DNA from: Alnus glutinosa
Lineage: Eukaryota > Streptophyta > Magnoliopsida > Fagales > Betulaceae
Assembly (NCBI RefSeq): GCF_958979055.1
Contig: NC_084890.1
Location: 32,533,116 to 32,597,115, forward strand
Direction of reading: 5' to 3'
Length of the DNA: 64,000 nt
This document shows, in pieces, positions 9,026-20,900 of this stretch (the stretch's first letter is position 1; each line of letters starts with the position of its first letter). The translations under genes and the position numbers were made by a program. A model generated the notes under the pieces. That model was not told the origin of the DNA. It made no database searches and saw only the letters and a program-made list of their open reading frames with translations.

Positions 9026-10081
9026 TAGGAGTGAACAAATTATCTGATTATCGACTATCGAAAATTCGCCGACCACTACTGAACCGCCTTTAACCGCCTA
9101 CTGAATTTCAAAAAAAGAAAAAATCGAAAATCGGAATAAAAATTATTTTCGATTAAAATGTTGGTCGGAAATCAGTAATTTGTTTTTACCGTCGGTTACC
9201 CATCGACCCAACCATATACATATAAGTAAAAAAAAAAATTCTGCTATATTCTGAATATGCGGTAAACATTAGGTATAATATCGCGTGGCTACGCAAGAAA
9301 TGATTATTTTCCAAGGAGTTTTGAACGTTTACCGCATATTATGAATTTATTCCCACTACCCATACCATATATATAATAGTTGTTTTACACTTTTACCCAC
9401 TACCTAAACCCCAGTCCATTCCCATTACCCTAACCCAACACGACATCGTTTTTCAAAGAGTATATATTCATATTTTGGAAAACCCTAATCATCTCATATT
9501 CTCTCAAGTCTCAACCTTTCAGCTTCTCCTTCTGCCGACTCCCTGAAAAAACACATTCTCTGTCTCTCGCGAATCATGATCGTTGATCTTCCTCCCTCCC
9601 CAATACTTTTTGCTCGCGCGTCACAAGCCTCCATTGGACCATTGTCCCGTCTACGCAGCAAGAAACCAAGAACTAAGAAGATCATGATTCATGAACAAGA
9701 AGATCGTGGTTCACGAGGACCACGAGCCAAATAGCCAATCCTGTTGATTTGGTACCCCTGGGTTTGATTATTGTTGAGTTTGAGAGTTTTGGGTTATTGT
9801 ATTTGTGGTTTCATGAATCACTAGTTTGTAACGTTTGTTCAACTTTGTTCTTGAATTTTTAGGCTGTAATCTTGTGATTCTTGTTGAAATTTATGGTTGA
9901 ATTTTCGATTTATCCGACCGATCATTACTAATTTTTCCGTTTTTTTTTGAATTATTTGATTTTTTTTTTAAATTATTCCTTGCCCGAATGAAGTCAGGTA
10001 ATTACCCGACTTTACCGACAAGGACAAGTCAAAAATCAAAAATGCCATTTTTAATACCGATTTACCCAATATTCACCCCTA
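9026..10081. mobile_element. Non-autonomous hAT-like element 2
   Basis: Termini are TAGGAGTGAACAAATTATC and, inverted, TAGGGGTGAATATTGGGTAA. Flanking octamers are GATTTATT (9018-9025) and AATTTATT (10082-10089). The related sequence near 41550 (GGATTTATTCTTGGTCAG) is the empty site. Subterminal words such as ACCGACNNTTTACCG and CGATTATCGAC repeat within it. No transposase frame. Internal GC-rich sequence at 9500-9720 carries no convincing gene. Confidence 0.75.
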
Positions 10082-10089
10082 AATTTATT

Positions 10090-11164
10090 CTTGATAAGTA
10101 AAGAAAAAGTGAATATGTGCATGCAAAGTCTTCACTGCTTTCATTATCACAATCTCGATCGTAATCCACTTGCGAATATCCGAATGGAACGTAGGTCTTA
10201 ACACGCAATTCCAAGCTGCACGCTTCCTAAACAAAAAAATTCCAAGCTGCACGCAGATCGAAGACTCGATATGTGGATGCTTTGCACCAACATATTTCTT
10301 CGGAACTCGAAAAGTCCTCACCAATTAATTGCTGTCATTTTCCTCTCTCTTGTGATTCTTCTCCAAATTAATGACATTTCTTTGTTTGCTCTCATTATTC
10401 AGCTTTTTTAATGATGCCATCATTAACGTATGAGGGACTTTTTTCTTTTCAAAACAAAATGCAAAGAGATATTAATGTATTGAATATATAAAGTACAAAT
10501 TAAATTTTATTTTAAATTGGGCTTGAGGAATGTTTTTCAATCCAGTTTTTTAAATTGATATTTGTTATTAAAGCACATTATCATTTTCACATACAATTTT
10601 AAAATGCATGTGAAAATAACAAACATATGTCATATGCTCTCTTAATTAATTGTGTTGGAAATGCATATTGGAATCATATTCTCTAAAGATATATATTAAT
10701 TTAATAAATTAATTGAGAAAAGATTCTTCCAATCCAATTTGAAAGAAAACTTTTTTCTCAAATAAAATTGGTCATGAAAGTTTAAATGAGTTAATTGGAA
10801 TTGAATAATTTATATTTCTCACAGGACAAAAATTTCTTACAAATTAGTTTGTAAGAAATTTCATACAATACACATATAGGAGTGACATGTGTCCCTTAAC
10901 ATGTGACAAGTACATGTTTTAATAACATTTGATTCTCACATGTTTTATAAGAAAAAAAAAATGTGTTTCTTACATGCTTAAAAGACATATATCACTTATA
11001 TATATATAAAAATTGTAAAAAATTTCTTACAAACTAATTTGTATAAAATTTATGTCCATCAATAGGTAGAACTTATGTCCATGCTTTCACGGAGTGAGCC
11101 ATGTATAATCCGTTTGAGACCCGAGTAATTAATGCATGCTATGTATAATCTTTTTATGCTTTCA
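10090..11164. other. Intergenic upstream-type block, no gene
   Basis: About 10320-11040 matches 16495-17210 closely (CTGTCATTTTCCTCTCTCTTGTGATTC and following). It holds AT-rich sequence with a local inverted pair around ATTTCTTACAAACTAATTTGTA. The end of the block (CATGCTATGTATAATCTTTTTATGCTTTCAC) recurs at about 25232-25262 before psi-C. Confidence 0.6.
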
Positions 11165-11689
11165 CAAAGTTTTTGGGTTCCATCAACACTTTTGCAGTAT
11201 ATATCTCGATCTCTCTTGCCCATTCTTTGCTGGAGTCATTCCAATTGGTCTGGGGGATCTGACCAATTTGCATATATATATATATATATATTGGATTTAA
11301 CTGGAAACAAGATTTCTGGTAAGATATCAAGTTAATTCATTTTTCATTTCTTGGACCTCATTTCTATTCCTTAGACATCTCAAGTAATAATTTATCAGGA
11401 AAAATACCTGATAATATAACAAGGCTCGTAAGATTGGTCAATATGAATCTATTAATGAACAATTTGACCGGAAAAATTCCTCAAAAATTTGGAAATTTGG
11501 AAATGTTAGAATCTCTTGATTTCTCGAGAAACGAACTTGTTGATTTTATTTCTAAAAGTTTGTCTTCTTTAAATTTCTTAAGTTATTTGAACTTATCATT
11601 CAATAACTTGTCTAGAAAAATTTCATATGAGAATTATCTACAGACGCTTGGCTCGTCCAACTATCAAGGTAACGTCTTACCCAATAGAC

Positions 11690-11690
<1 letters not shown>
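11165..11690 (+). pseudogene. RLP pseudogene psi-B
   Basis: A short LRR remnant. At 11229-11335 it reads AGVIPIGLGDLTNL, an AT run, then LDLTGNKISGKIS, matching the N-terminal third of RLP2. After a jump that removes several hundred codons it continues with C-terminal LRRs (frame open at 11434-11690: LVNMNLLMNNLTGKIPQ, MLESLDFSRNELVD, YLNLSFNNLSRKIS) and SNYQGNVL. It stops where a (CT)n(AT)n tract begins, so the cap and transmembrane part are lost. Upstream and downstream flanks match those of psi-C, so the two are paralogous copies with different deletions. Confidence 0.8.

Positions 11691-11691
<1 letters not shown>

Positions 11692-11742
<51 letters not shown>
11692..11742. repeat. (CT)n(AT)n compound microsatellite
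   Basis: About 15 CT units followed by about 10 AT units mark the deletion junction between psi-B and the downstream duplicated block. Confidence 0.95.
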
Positions 11743-12143
11743 TAAGTGTACTTGAATAGATGCGCACACACTCACAAATGAAGTTTTAATTTGTTTTTTA
11801 TTTAATTTTAATATTATTGCTAGCTTTTGGGCTTTGGCTGCATATTTACTCTCTTTACTCTCTAGGCCCCACTACTGGACAACAACTCAAATGACGTGCT
11901 ATAAATCTTATCTAAACAAAATGCAAGTGCAAAACACATAAAATGCATACGGACCATTAAGATCTTTTAAAATTATTTATTTGAATTTAAGAAAATTTAG
12001 ATAAGTAATTGTGAGAAACCATTTATGTGGCACATCTAACGAAACAAAAATTAACTTGTTCAACTACTTGTTTGATCATGTAGGTCACATAATTGATCTC
12101 TCACAACTCACCAATACATCATATTTCTAGAAAACCATTAATT

Positions 12144-12183
<40 letters not shown>

Positions 12184-13940
12184 CCACAATTGAGTGTTGG
12201 GATCCTTGTAGCTTCAATCGAGCTCAGATGGCTAGAGCTCGATTAAAGGCTCGGCTTGTTAACCTAGCGGAGTTAAAGCTTGTAAATTTAATATAATGCA
12301 GAATTTCATCCAAGAAATTAACTACCTAAAAATGAACTAATATTTCAATTCAATCATCTGATAAAGTTACAGATTTTTAATTAACTTAAAAGAAAACTGA
12401 AGAAATTGAAAACCAAACGATAAAGTTGATCTTCATTTCAAATCAAGAAGAAGCAATTGAACACGTAAAGCATATAGTCTGGACGGTTAATTACTTTTAA
12501 TAGATAGAATTGAATGATTTTTCTATCTATTCTTTTTTTCTTTTCTTTTCTTTTCTTTTCTTTTTCTAAGAACTACATACAATAAGAAACCAAACAAACC
12601 GGAGGAGGGGAGGTAGGAATGTAGCCGGTATGAAGTTAGGCAGTGGTCTAATGTGCCACATTATGGCATAGAAATTGGTACTTCTATTTATTTTTTTTAC
12701 TTCCTAAAAGGAGGAAACAGGAATGGTGGCAACAATGTCGGAGTTGGTGGAGGAGACGTAACCAATGTGGACGGACCAACGTACGTAGCGGATGTGAATT
12801 CTTTTTATTTTACATGGTTTATAATTCTTTGGATTTATGCTTAAATAGTCAGTCAAGACAGTAGCTTATAATCAAAAAATCTTCACTGGTTTTGTCATGT
12901 CCCAACATTAATAAATTATCATGCACGTAGTCTTAAGACTGGGTACCAAGACTCGAAGCGTGGAGTCTTTGAATTTAGATGGCAGCTGCATGACCCATTA
13001 ATAAAGCAGTACGTTGTTACATCTTCTTTATTTCCCATGCCCTATTTTCTTGGATATCCACAAACTCACGTCACAATATTAAACAATATAAACACTTTCA
13101 TATATTTGAGAGAAGTTTTGGGTATGTTTGGGGCTGCTATTTAAATAAATAGTGATTTCAAAACATAATTTTTAAATTTGCAGTTAGTGTTTGGTAACAT
13201 TTATTAGAAAAAAGGATTAAATAAGTTTAATCGACCTCCTTTAACGACTTTATTTTTTACTCCCTATGGTTTATTTCGTATCGTAGATGGTGCCTCGTTT
13301 ATAGTTCAAAATGGAGATGGTACCTCTGTCCAATTTTCGTTAAAAAATTTACAGAAGTCCACATCACTGGCCTTAAAAAATTGACACACATCTCTGTGCA
13401 TAATTAAAAATTTAAAAATTTAAAAACTAAAAAACTAAAAATAATAAAAAATTAAAAAAATTGAATAAAAGAAAAGAAAAGGGTGACTCGAGCCAACCCT
13501 TTTGGCCAAAATGGAGTGGTCAAAATCGGTTAACCGCTAACCACTTTTAAAAGCGATTGAAAAAAATCATTATGCGCCTAAGTGGTTAGTAATTTTTATA
13601 AAATGCGGTTATGGTTCTAATGGATGTGTGGTAATTAAGACTTTTTTTAAAGCATTCTTGGATTTATTCTTAGTGAGTTAAGAAAGTGGATGTGCAAATT
13701 AAAAAGTCTTCACTATTTTCCTTGTCACGACCTCATAGAAAATATAAAATTAATAACTCTTACAATTGACCATTTTATCGAATGCCTCTCTCTCACACAC
13801 ATATATAAATTTTTTGAAAACAAAATTATAAACTAAACATTTTTTTTTTCAAAATACATATAACATCGACTTATATATTATTTGTTCTGAGAACATTTTA
13901 AGAAAAATGAGTGACATTTAAAGGATCTAGATGTTATTTG
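11743..13940. repeat. Segmental duplication block (pairs with 31815-34030)
   Basis: ATTAAGTGTACTTGAATAGATGCG through ATTTAAAGGATCTAGATG matches 31815-34030 almost throughout, including a long poly-T (12147-12179) and a module copy (GACTCGAAGCGTGGAGTC, 12950). It includes a common repeat at about 13210-13620 (TGGTTTATTTCGTATCGTAGATGG). Short open frames here are not gene-like. Confidence 0.8.
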
Positions 13941-14432
13941 TTCCCTCGTTGGATTTGGAACTATGGCGCCGGAGATCCAGAGAGATATACAAGTTCTTTA
14001 AAAATAAAAATTAAAAAAAAAAAAAAAAAAAGAAAAGAAAGAAAGAAGAAGAACATAAATTTTTGTTTTTTTTTTTTGTTTTTTGTTTTTCTAAAGAAAA
14101 ATATAATTAGATGTTAACGACGTGGGTTAGTGGCACGTGGCTAAAAGTGCCTATTTTCCCTTTTTTTTTTTTTTAAAAAAAAATAATAATAATAAAAATA
14201 AAAATTACATTTAGCCACATGTTAGATGTGGCTAAAAGTCTCATGTCGCTAAATAACCACAGACATAAAATACCACATCGCTAATTGCCATTTAGCGACA
14301 ACCTAATTAACCACACGGAATCCACATCGCTAACGCCATGTGGCGACCCGTTAGCGACGTATTAGCGACGTAGATGACCCTCATCCACATGGCTAATTGC
14401 ATGTGGCTAATTTTTATTTTATTTTTGTAGTG
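13941..14432. mobile_element. Right end of a CACTA element (truncated copy of CACTA 1)
   Basis: GTTGGATTTGGAACTATGGCGCCGG to TTTTTGTAGTG matches about 6705-7323 of CACTA 1, and the flank after it (AGTGGAGATGCCAAAATTGCT) matches the flank of CACTA 1. This is therefore the same insertion copied by segmental duplication and later cut by a deletion that joined its interior to GATGTTATTTGTTCC. The left terminus is missing. Confidence 0.8.
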
Positions 14433-14736
14433 AGTGGAGATGCCAAAATTGCTAATATGGTCAGAGAATAACTACAAATAAAAGAAAAAACTAAAATAGG
14501 AGGGTGAAGATACGTAAGAGTGGGAGTAGAAAGAGAGAGAGAGGAGGAGGGAGCAAAATCTTCTCAGATCTGTTTTCTAAGAGATGAGATCTAAGACCGG
14601 CTAGAGAGACTCTTTTGAAATCATGTTGTACTGAGTTAAAATATAAGGGGGTAAGTAAGACTGTAAGACAAGGAGATTGTTTATGGAATAAAAGTTTAAC
14701 GTAGGGAAGTTGAATTATTGCAAATTATATTCATCC

Positions 14737-14768
<32 letters not shown>

Positions 14769-17700
14769 AGAACCGTTGCAAATAATTGTCATCGTATGGC
14801 CCTTATGTGGAACTTACGTGGAATTTGCGTATCGGCGACTCCAAGCGTGGAGTCTTTGCATTGGGATAAACTTTGAATCCCAAAGTGGACGGCAATTACA
14901 TCTTCTTTTGAATTTATTGTGAGTAAAGAAAAAGTGGATATGTGCATGCAAAGTCTTCACTGCTTTCATTATATAATCATGACTCTTAGAACTATTGACT
15001 TTTTCAGATACAATTTTATCTGGAAAGCTGAAACTCAACCATTTAATGGGTAATATTTAATGGGCAAAGAATTTAAGGGATCTTAATTTCACATATATTT
15101 ATATTTTTTGAAAACAAAATTATGAGTGTACATTTTTAAAAAAAATATTATTAATTTGTACGTGAATTAAGAAAAATGAGTGACAGTTTAGTAGGGAATT
15201 TGGGATAAATATTGATTTATATAGAAATAACTTCATTTTAGTATACTCTAGTTTATGGAATTGGCCATGGAGATCATAGACAAATTTATTTGTGGACATT
15301 TTAGTAGGGAATTTGTCGACAACCCTTGAGTGGAAAACTGTAGATAAAGAGTGGTTTTAGTGTTATGTATATATAATGACCGGGAGCTCCATCTCATACT
15401 GATCTTTGGTGTATATATATATATATATACCTTGTATTGTGAAAAGTGTGGAGAAATAAAACAATTCGTGCATTTTGAAAATCGTTTTGATGGTATGGTA
15501 TATATCATAGCTCTGCACGAGCAACCATTCTATTGAGTCCCTGCAACCATTGTATTGAGTCCCTTCCTACTTATGTAACTGTTGGACTTATCTAAATTGT
15601 ATGCAGCCTCTCATAGTTAGAACGGTACTCATGTCGTTTGAACGCTATGGTTTTTCAACTTATCATATGCAGCTTCACGCCATACTGTTTGCGAACGGTT
15701 ATTTTCTATCGATCAACATGATTTTCTATCTAATTTAACCGGCATATGATTTTCTATATATCTTTAACTGGTACATGATTTTCTGAGTACAATACTACGC
15801 ATAATATTTTTGCCAAACACATCGTTTTTAATTAACAAAGGTTACAGTAATATTCAATTCCGGCCGTTAAGCATAACTTGTCAATTATAAGGTGTTTTAA
15901 CCTTAGTTGTATCACTGCCAACGATTTCTCACGATGTTTATTGTGCTTATTTATATGTTTAACCTTCTTTTACTAATACAAAATGGGCTCATGACTATAT
16001 GGGCTAAGTTTGGTTGGTGATTTCTTTACTAAACTGTGAACTTACATATTTTTTACTTGTAAAACGATCTTATTTAATTTACAGATTGATTAGCTAGAAA
16101 TAATACACAGAGAAGGCTAAAAGTACTTACGGGATTTCGAGGCCGCAGTGGGATGTCATGTTATTAGTGCATTGGTTTGTAAATTTATTTAGGGGCTATG
16201 ATGCTGTACTAATGATAACAGTGGAAAGGAAAACAAAGAAAAAATGTAGGAGCTAGTAGAATATAGGCAATCTTAGATCTCATGAATCATGATCTACAAT
16301 TCCTCAGCATAAATTAATTAATTCTGATAATGTGATAGTATTATATACAGTAGTATTTTAAGTTAATTATCAGTTAATTAACTTAATATTTTACAAATTT
16401 GAGTAGAAATAATTGCCAATATCCTTCCAAATGTTTCATGTCAACGTACGTCTTAACACGCAATTCCAATTTGCACCAATTTCTTGGCAAGTGATAACCA
16501 ATTAATTGCTGTCATTTTCCTCTCTCTTGTGATTCTTCTTCAAATTAATGACGTTTCTTTGTTTGCTCTCATTATTCAACTTTTTTAATGATGCCATCAT
16601 TAACGTATGACGGACTTTTTTCTTTTCAAAACAAAATGCAAAGAGATATTAATGTATTGAATATATAAAGTACAAATTAAATTTTATTTTAAATTGGGCT
16701 TAAGGAATGTTTTCAATCAAATTTTTTAAATTGATATTTGTTCTTAAAGCACATGATCATTCCCACATACAATTTTAAAATGCATTTGAAAATAACAAAC
16801 ATATGTTGTATGCTCTCTTAATTAATCTTATTGGAAATGCATGTTGGAATCATATTCTCTAAAGATATATATTAATTTAATAAATTAATTGAGAAAAGAT
16901 TCTCCCAATCCAATTTGAAATAAAACTTTTTTCTCAAATAAACTGGTCATTAAAGTTTAAATGAGTTAATTGGAATTGAATAATTTAAATTTCTCACAGG
17001 GCAAAAATTTCCTACAAATCAGTTTGTAAAATATTTCATACAATACACATATAAAAGTGACATGTGTCCCTTGACATGTGACAAGTACACGTTGTTTTAG
17101 TAACATGTGATTCTCACATGTTTTTTTTAACATGTTTAATAAAAAAAAAAATGTACTTCTTACATGTTTAAAAGACATATATTACTTATATATATATATA
17201 TACAAAATTTATGTCCATCAATACGTGGAACTTACGTGCAATTTGGGTATAGACGACTCCAAGCGTAGAGTCTTTGTATTGAGATAAACTTTCAAACTCA
17301 TACTTGAATTTATCAACTAATCATCTTACCGGAAGAATTCTTAAAAAAAAAAATAGAAATTTAGACAAATTAAAACCACTATATTAATTTAAATCTTCCA
17401 ACGGGTTCAAGACTTGTAGCTAGCTAGTCATTGACTGTGATTTGCAAATAACATCAGCTCAGGGCCCATGTGAAATTTAACTGGCAATTTGCATCTTGAA
17501 GAGTACTCCAAGTCATGTGGTTCTTTAAATTGACACAAACTCGTAATTTGTAAACCCAATGTGCACGGATTGAGCAGGATAACAATATTCTTAACTTCTT
17601 TTATTTCTTGTGGTCTGTACATAGTCTTTGCATTGACGTAAAATTCCAAACCCATAGTGGACGTCGATCGTCTTTGAATTCACACAATCTTTAAAGCCTA

Positions 17701-17860
17701 AGTTGGACGGACCATCATATTTTTTGGATTTATTGTTAGTCAGTCCTTATTGCATTTTTGTTTCTTAGACAAAATATGACAGCTGGCTACCTATAGCTAG
17801 CAAAGTTGGATTGGTCCCCCGCTTCCAATCTAAGTTGATGAAGGTAGTGCCCTCTCTTAT
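14433..17860. other. Upstream region of RLP1, no gene
   Basis: A mosaic shared with the regions before RLP2 (40912-44150) and RLP4 (61800-62730). Module copies lie at 14837 and 17255, with looser ones at about 17485 and 17622. About 16440-17210 repeats 10200-11040. About 15700-15840 recurs at 61796-61970. About 17750-17860, just before the promoter, matches 62620-62727 almost base for base, so the proximal promoters of RLP1 and RLP4 share origin. No convincing coding sequence. Confidence 0.6.
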
Positions 17861-17867
17861 CGGTACC

Positions 17868-17875
17868 AATAAATA
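17868..17875 (+). promoter_or_regulatory. Probable TATA box of RLP1
   Basis: AATAAATA within GGTACCAATAAATACTTGAACCCC lies 67 bases before the ATG. The same sequence and spacing precede RLP4 (62735), and an ATATATACTTGAACCC version precedes RLP2, which supports a conserved core promoter. Confidence 0.55.
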
Positions 17876-17941
17876 CTTGAACCCCACGCATGTCTAGGCA
17901 TCCCATACATTTTGATTTCTTCACTATTTTCTTTCCCAAAA

Positions 17942-20900
17942 ATGATGTCCACTGTTCATCTCCTCCTGATTTTTTTCTTCTCTTTCTTTGGAATTGCATC
18001 CTACCTACGAGTTATTCAACCTGTTTCATGCACCAAAAGCCCTATTTTCAGATGCTCTGAAATGGAGACAAAAGCCCTTCTTAGCTTCAAAGAAGGTCTC
18101 ACAGATCCATTGGGTCGTCTCTCGTCTTGGGTTGGTGAGGATTGCTGCAACTGGACAGGCGTTGGCTGTGACAATTCCACAGGTCATATCGTCAATCTAG
18201 ACCTCAGAAACTCATTACCGGTGGCTGAATTAGAATATATTGAAGATGCTAATTCTTATTCACTCATAGAATATGAGGTTTACAGTGATGAAAAAATAAA
18301 AGCTTTCGAGAAGTCGTGCTTGGGGGGTAAGATAAGTCCTTCATTACTCAATTTAAAGCATTTGAGTTACTTGGACCTAAGCCTGAATAATTTTAGTGGA
18401 AACACTATTCCCAAGTTTTTGGGTTCCCTTGAGAGTTTGATGTATCTTAATCTCTCTTTCTCATTTTTTTCGGGAGTTGTTCCTCCCCAACTTGGGAATC
18501 TCTCAAGGCTACAATATCTAGACCTCACCTCATCTCCATCTTCAAGCAATTACACCGACTCAATTTACTTTCCACCATGGAGATTGGAAGTCAAAAGCCT
18601 GGAGTGGTTGGTTGGTTTTCCTTCTCTTAGGTACCTTAATTTGGGATATGTAAATCTTGAAAAAGTACCCGATTGGCTTCATTCAGTTAATATGCTCCCT
18701 TCCTTGGTGGAGTTACACCTAGTTCACTGTAACCTCGCTAGTCTTCCTCACTTTGTTTTCTCCAACAACTTGACATTGCTTTCGGTCCTTGATCTCTCTT
18801 ACAACCATTTTGACTCCTTAATACCTCATTGGTTGTCAAATCTGAGTAGCCTTTCAACTATAAATCTTGCGTTCAATTTTCTTAGAGGTGTTATTCCAGA
18901 TGGTATGGGACATCTAGCCAACTTGCGCAACTTGAAATTAGCTGGCAACGATCTAATTGGAAAGATACCGAACTCATTTTCAAACCTTTGCAACTTGCAA
19001 ACATTAAATCTGTGGTCCAACAACATAAGTGGGGAGGTAGTTGAGTTTTTGGATGGCTTGTCTCAATGTTCCAACAGTAGCCTTGAGTATCTAGATTTGA
19101 GTGCAAATTCCTTTCTTGGGGGGAACTTGCCCTATTCATTGGGAGGTCTCAAGAAGTTGAAAACTATTTACCTATTTCAAACCTCTGTTGGGGGTTCAAT
19201 TCCAAATTCTATTGGAAACTTGACGTCATTACAAGAACTTGACCTCTCTGGAAGCTCTGTTGGGGGTTCAATTCCAGATTCTATTGGAAACTTGACGTCA
19301 TTGCAAGAACTTTACCTCTCTAGAAGCTCTGTTGGGGGTTCAATTCCAGATTCTATTGGAAACTTGACGTCATTGCAAACACTTGACCTCTCATATAATC
19401 AAATGAACGGAGCCATTCCAGAAAGCATCGGGAAACTGTCAATGCTTGTTTCACTGAGCCTTTCTTCGAATCCTTGGGAAGGTTTCCTAACTGAAGCTCA
19501 TTTTCAAAATCTCACCAGATTAAAGTTTCTTAATTTGGATATGAAATTTTCTACGAAATTGACTTTAGTTTTTGATGTCAAACATGACTGGGTTCCTCCT
19601 TTTAAGCTAAGAGAAATTCAATTAAGAAACATGAAGATCGGCCCAAAGTTTCCAGCATGGCTACAAACACAAAATAAACTCAACATTATTTGGCTCGACA
19701 ATGTTGGCATTTCTGACACCATTCCGCATGGCCTCTGGAAGTCCTGCCCAAACGTCATTCTTTGGAGTCTATCCGGTAACAAGCTACGTGGGCAGGTACC
19801 ATACTTTCAATTTGACCCTTCGGCAAATTATTTTGATTTGAGTTCCAACAACTTAGAGGGTCCACTTCCTCTTTTTCATAGTAATCTGTCTCAACTATTT
19901 CTTCAAAACAATATGTTTTCTGGAGCTATTCCTGAAAACATAAGTGAACTATTGCCCAAGTTATCTTGGTTGGACCTTTCTTCAAATTCAATTACTGGTA
20001 GAATTCCCCACTCTATTGGAATGCTTAAGGAATTGACAGGTCTTGTTTTGAGAAATAATTCCATATCCAGGAAACTCCCCCCTCATTGGAAGGATTTACG
20101 GAAGTTAGTGGTGTTGAACTTAGCAAAGAACAATATATCTGGCAGTGTTCCAAGTTCAATGCAATATTTGAAATCACTAGAGCAAATATCATTGAGCCAA
20201 AATCATCTTGAAGGAGAGCTTCCTTTTTTCTTCAGAAACTATAGATACTTGCGAATGCTTGATCTTGGAGGAAACAACTTCTCTGGAAAACTTCCGGCAT
20301 GGATAGGAGAAAGTTTATCATATTTATTGGGGTTAAGGCTACGGTCCAACTTGTTTCACGGGAACATACCATCTCAATTATGTCTACTTTCAAGACTTCA
20401 TATCCTAGACCTTGCACATAATGATTTTTCAGGAGCAATCCCTCAATGTTTAGGAAACTTCAGTGATGATGGATATAGTCGTTATTATAACTATAGTGAT
20501 CAGGAAATGCTGCTAGTTTCTAAAGGAAGAGAATATCTATACGATAGTTATATTGTTAGTCTTTTCCATTCCATAGACCTGTCGAATAATAATTTATCCG
20601 GAGAAATACCTGGTAATATAACAAGCCTCTTAAGATTGGTCAACTTGAATTTATCAATGAATCATCTTATTGGAAGAATTCCAGAAAAAATTGGGGATTT
20701 ACACATGTTAGAATCACTTGATCTCTCAATGAATGAACTTTCTGGTCCTATCCCTGAAAGCTTGTCTTCTTTGACCTTTTTAAGTCACTTGAATTTGTCA
20801 TTCAACAACTTGTCTGGGAAAATTCCAAACGGGAATCAACTTCAAACACTGTATGATGATGACTCTTCTATCTACGAAGGTAACTCTTTACTCTGTGGGC

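Noticed and set aside
9026..10081. Protein-coding gene in the GC-richer part (9490-9760)
   Set aside because: Inverted ends and the 8-bp duplication define a transposon; the frames are short and have no recognisable domain.
17912..17941. N-terminal extension of RLP1 beginning at 17912
   Set aside because: The first codon is TTG; the aligned genes start translation at ATG, so 17942 was chosen. The same applies to the extra first codon of RLP2 at 44204.
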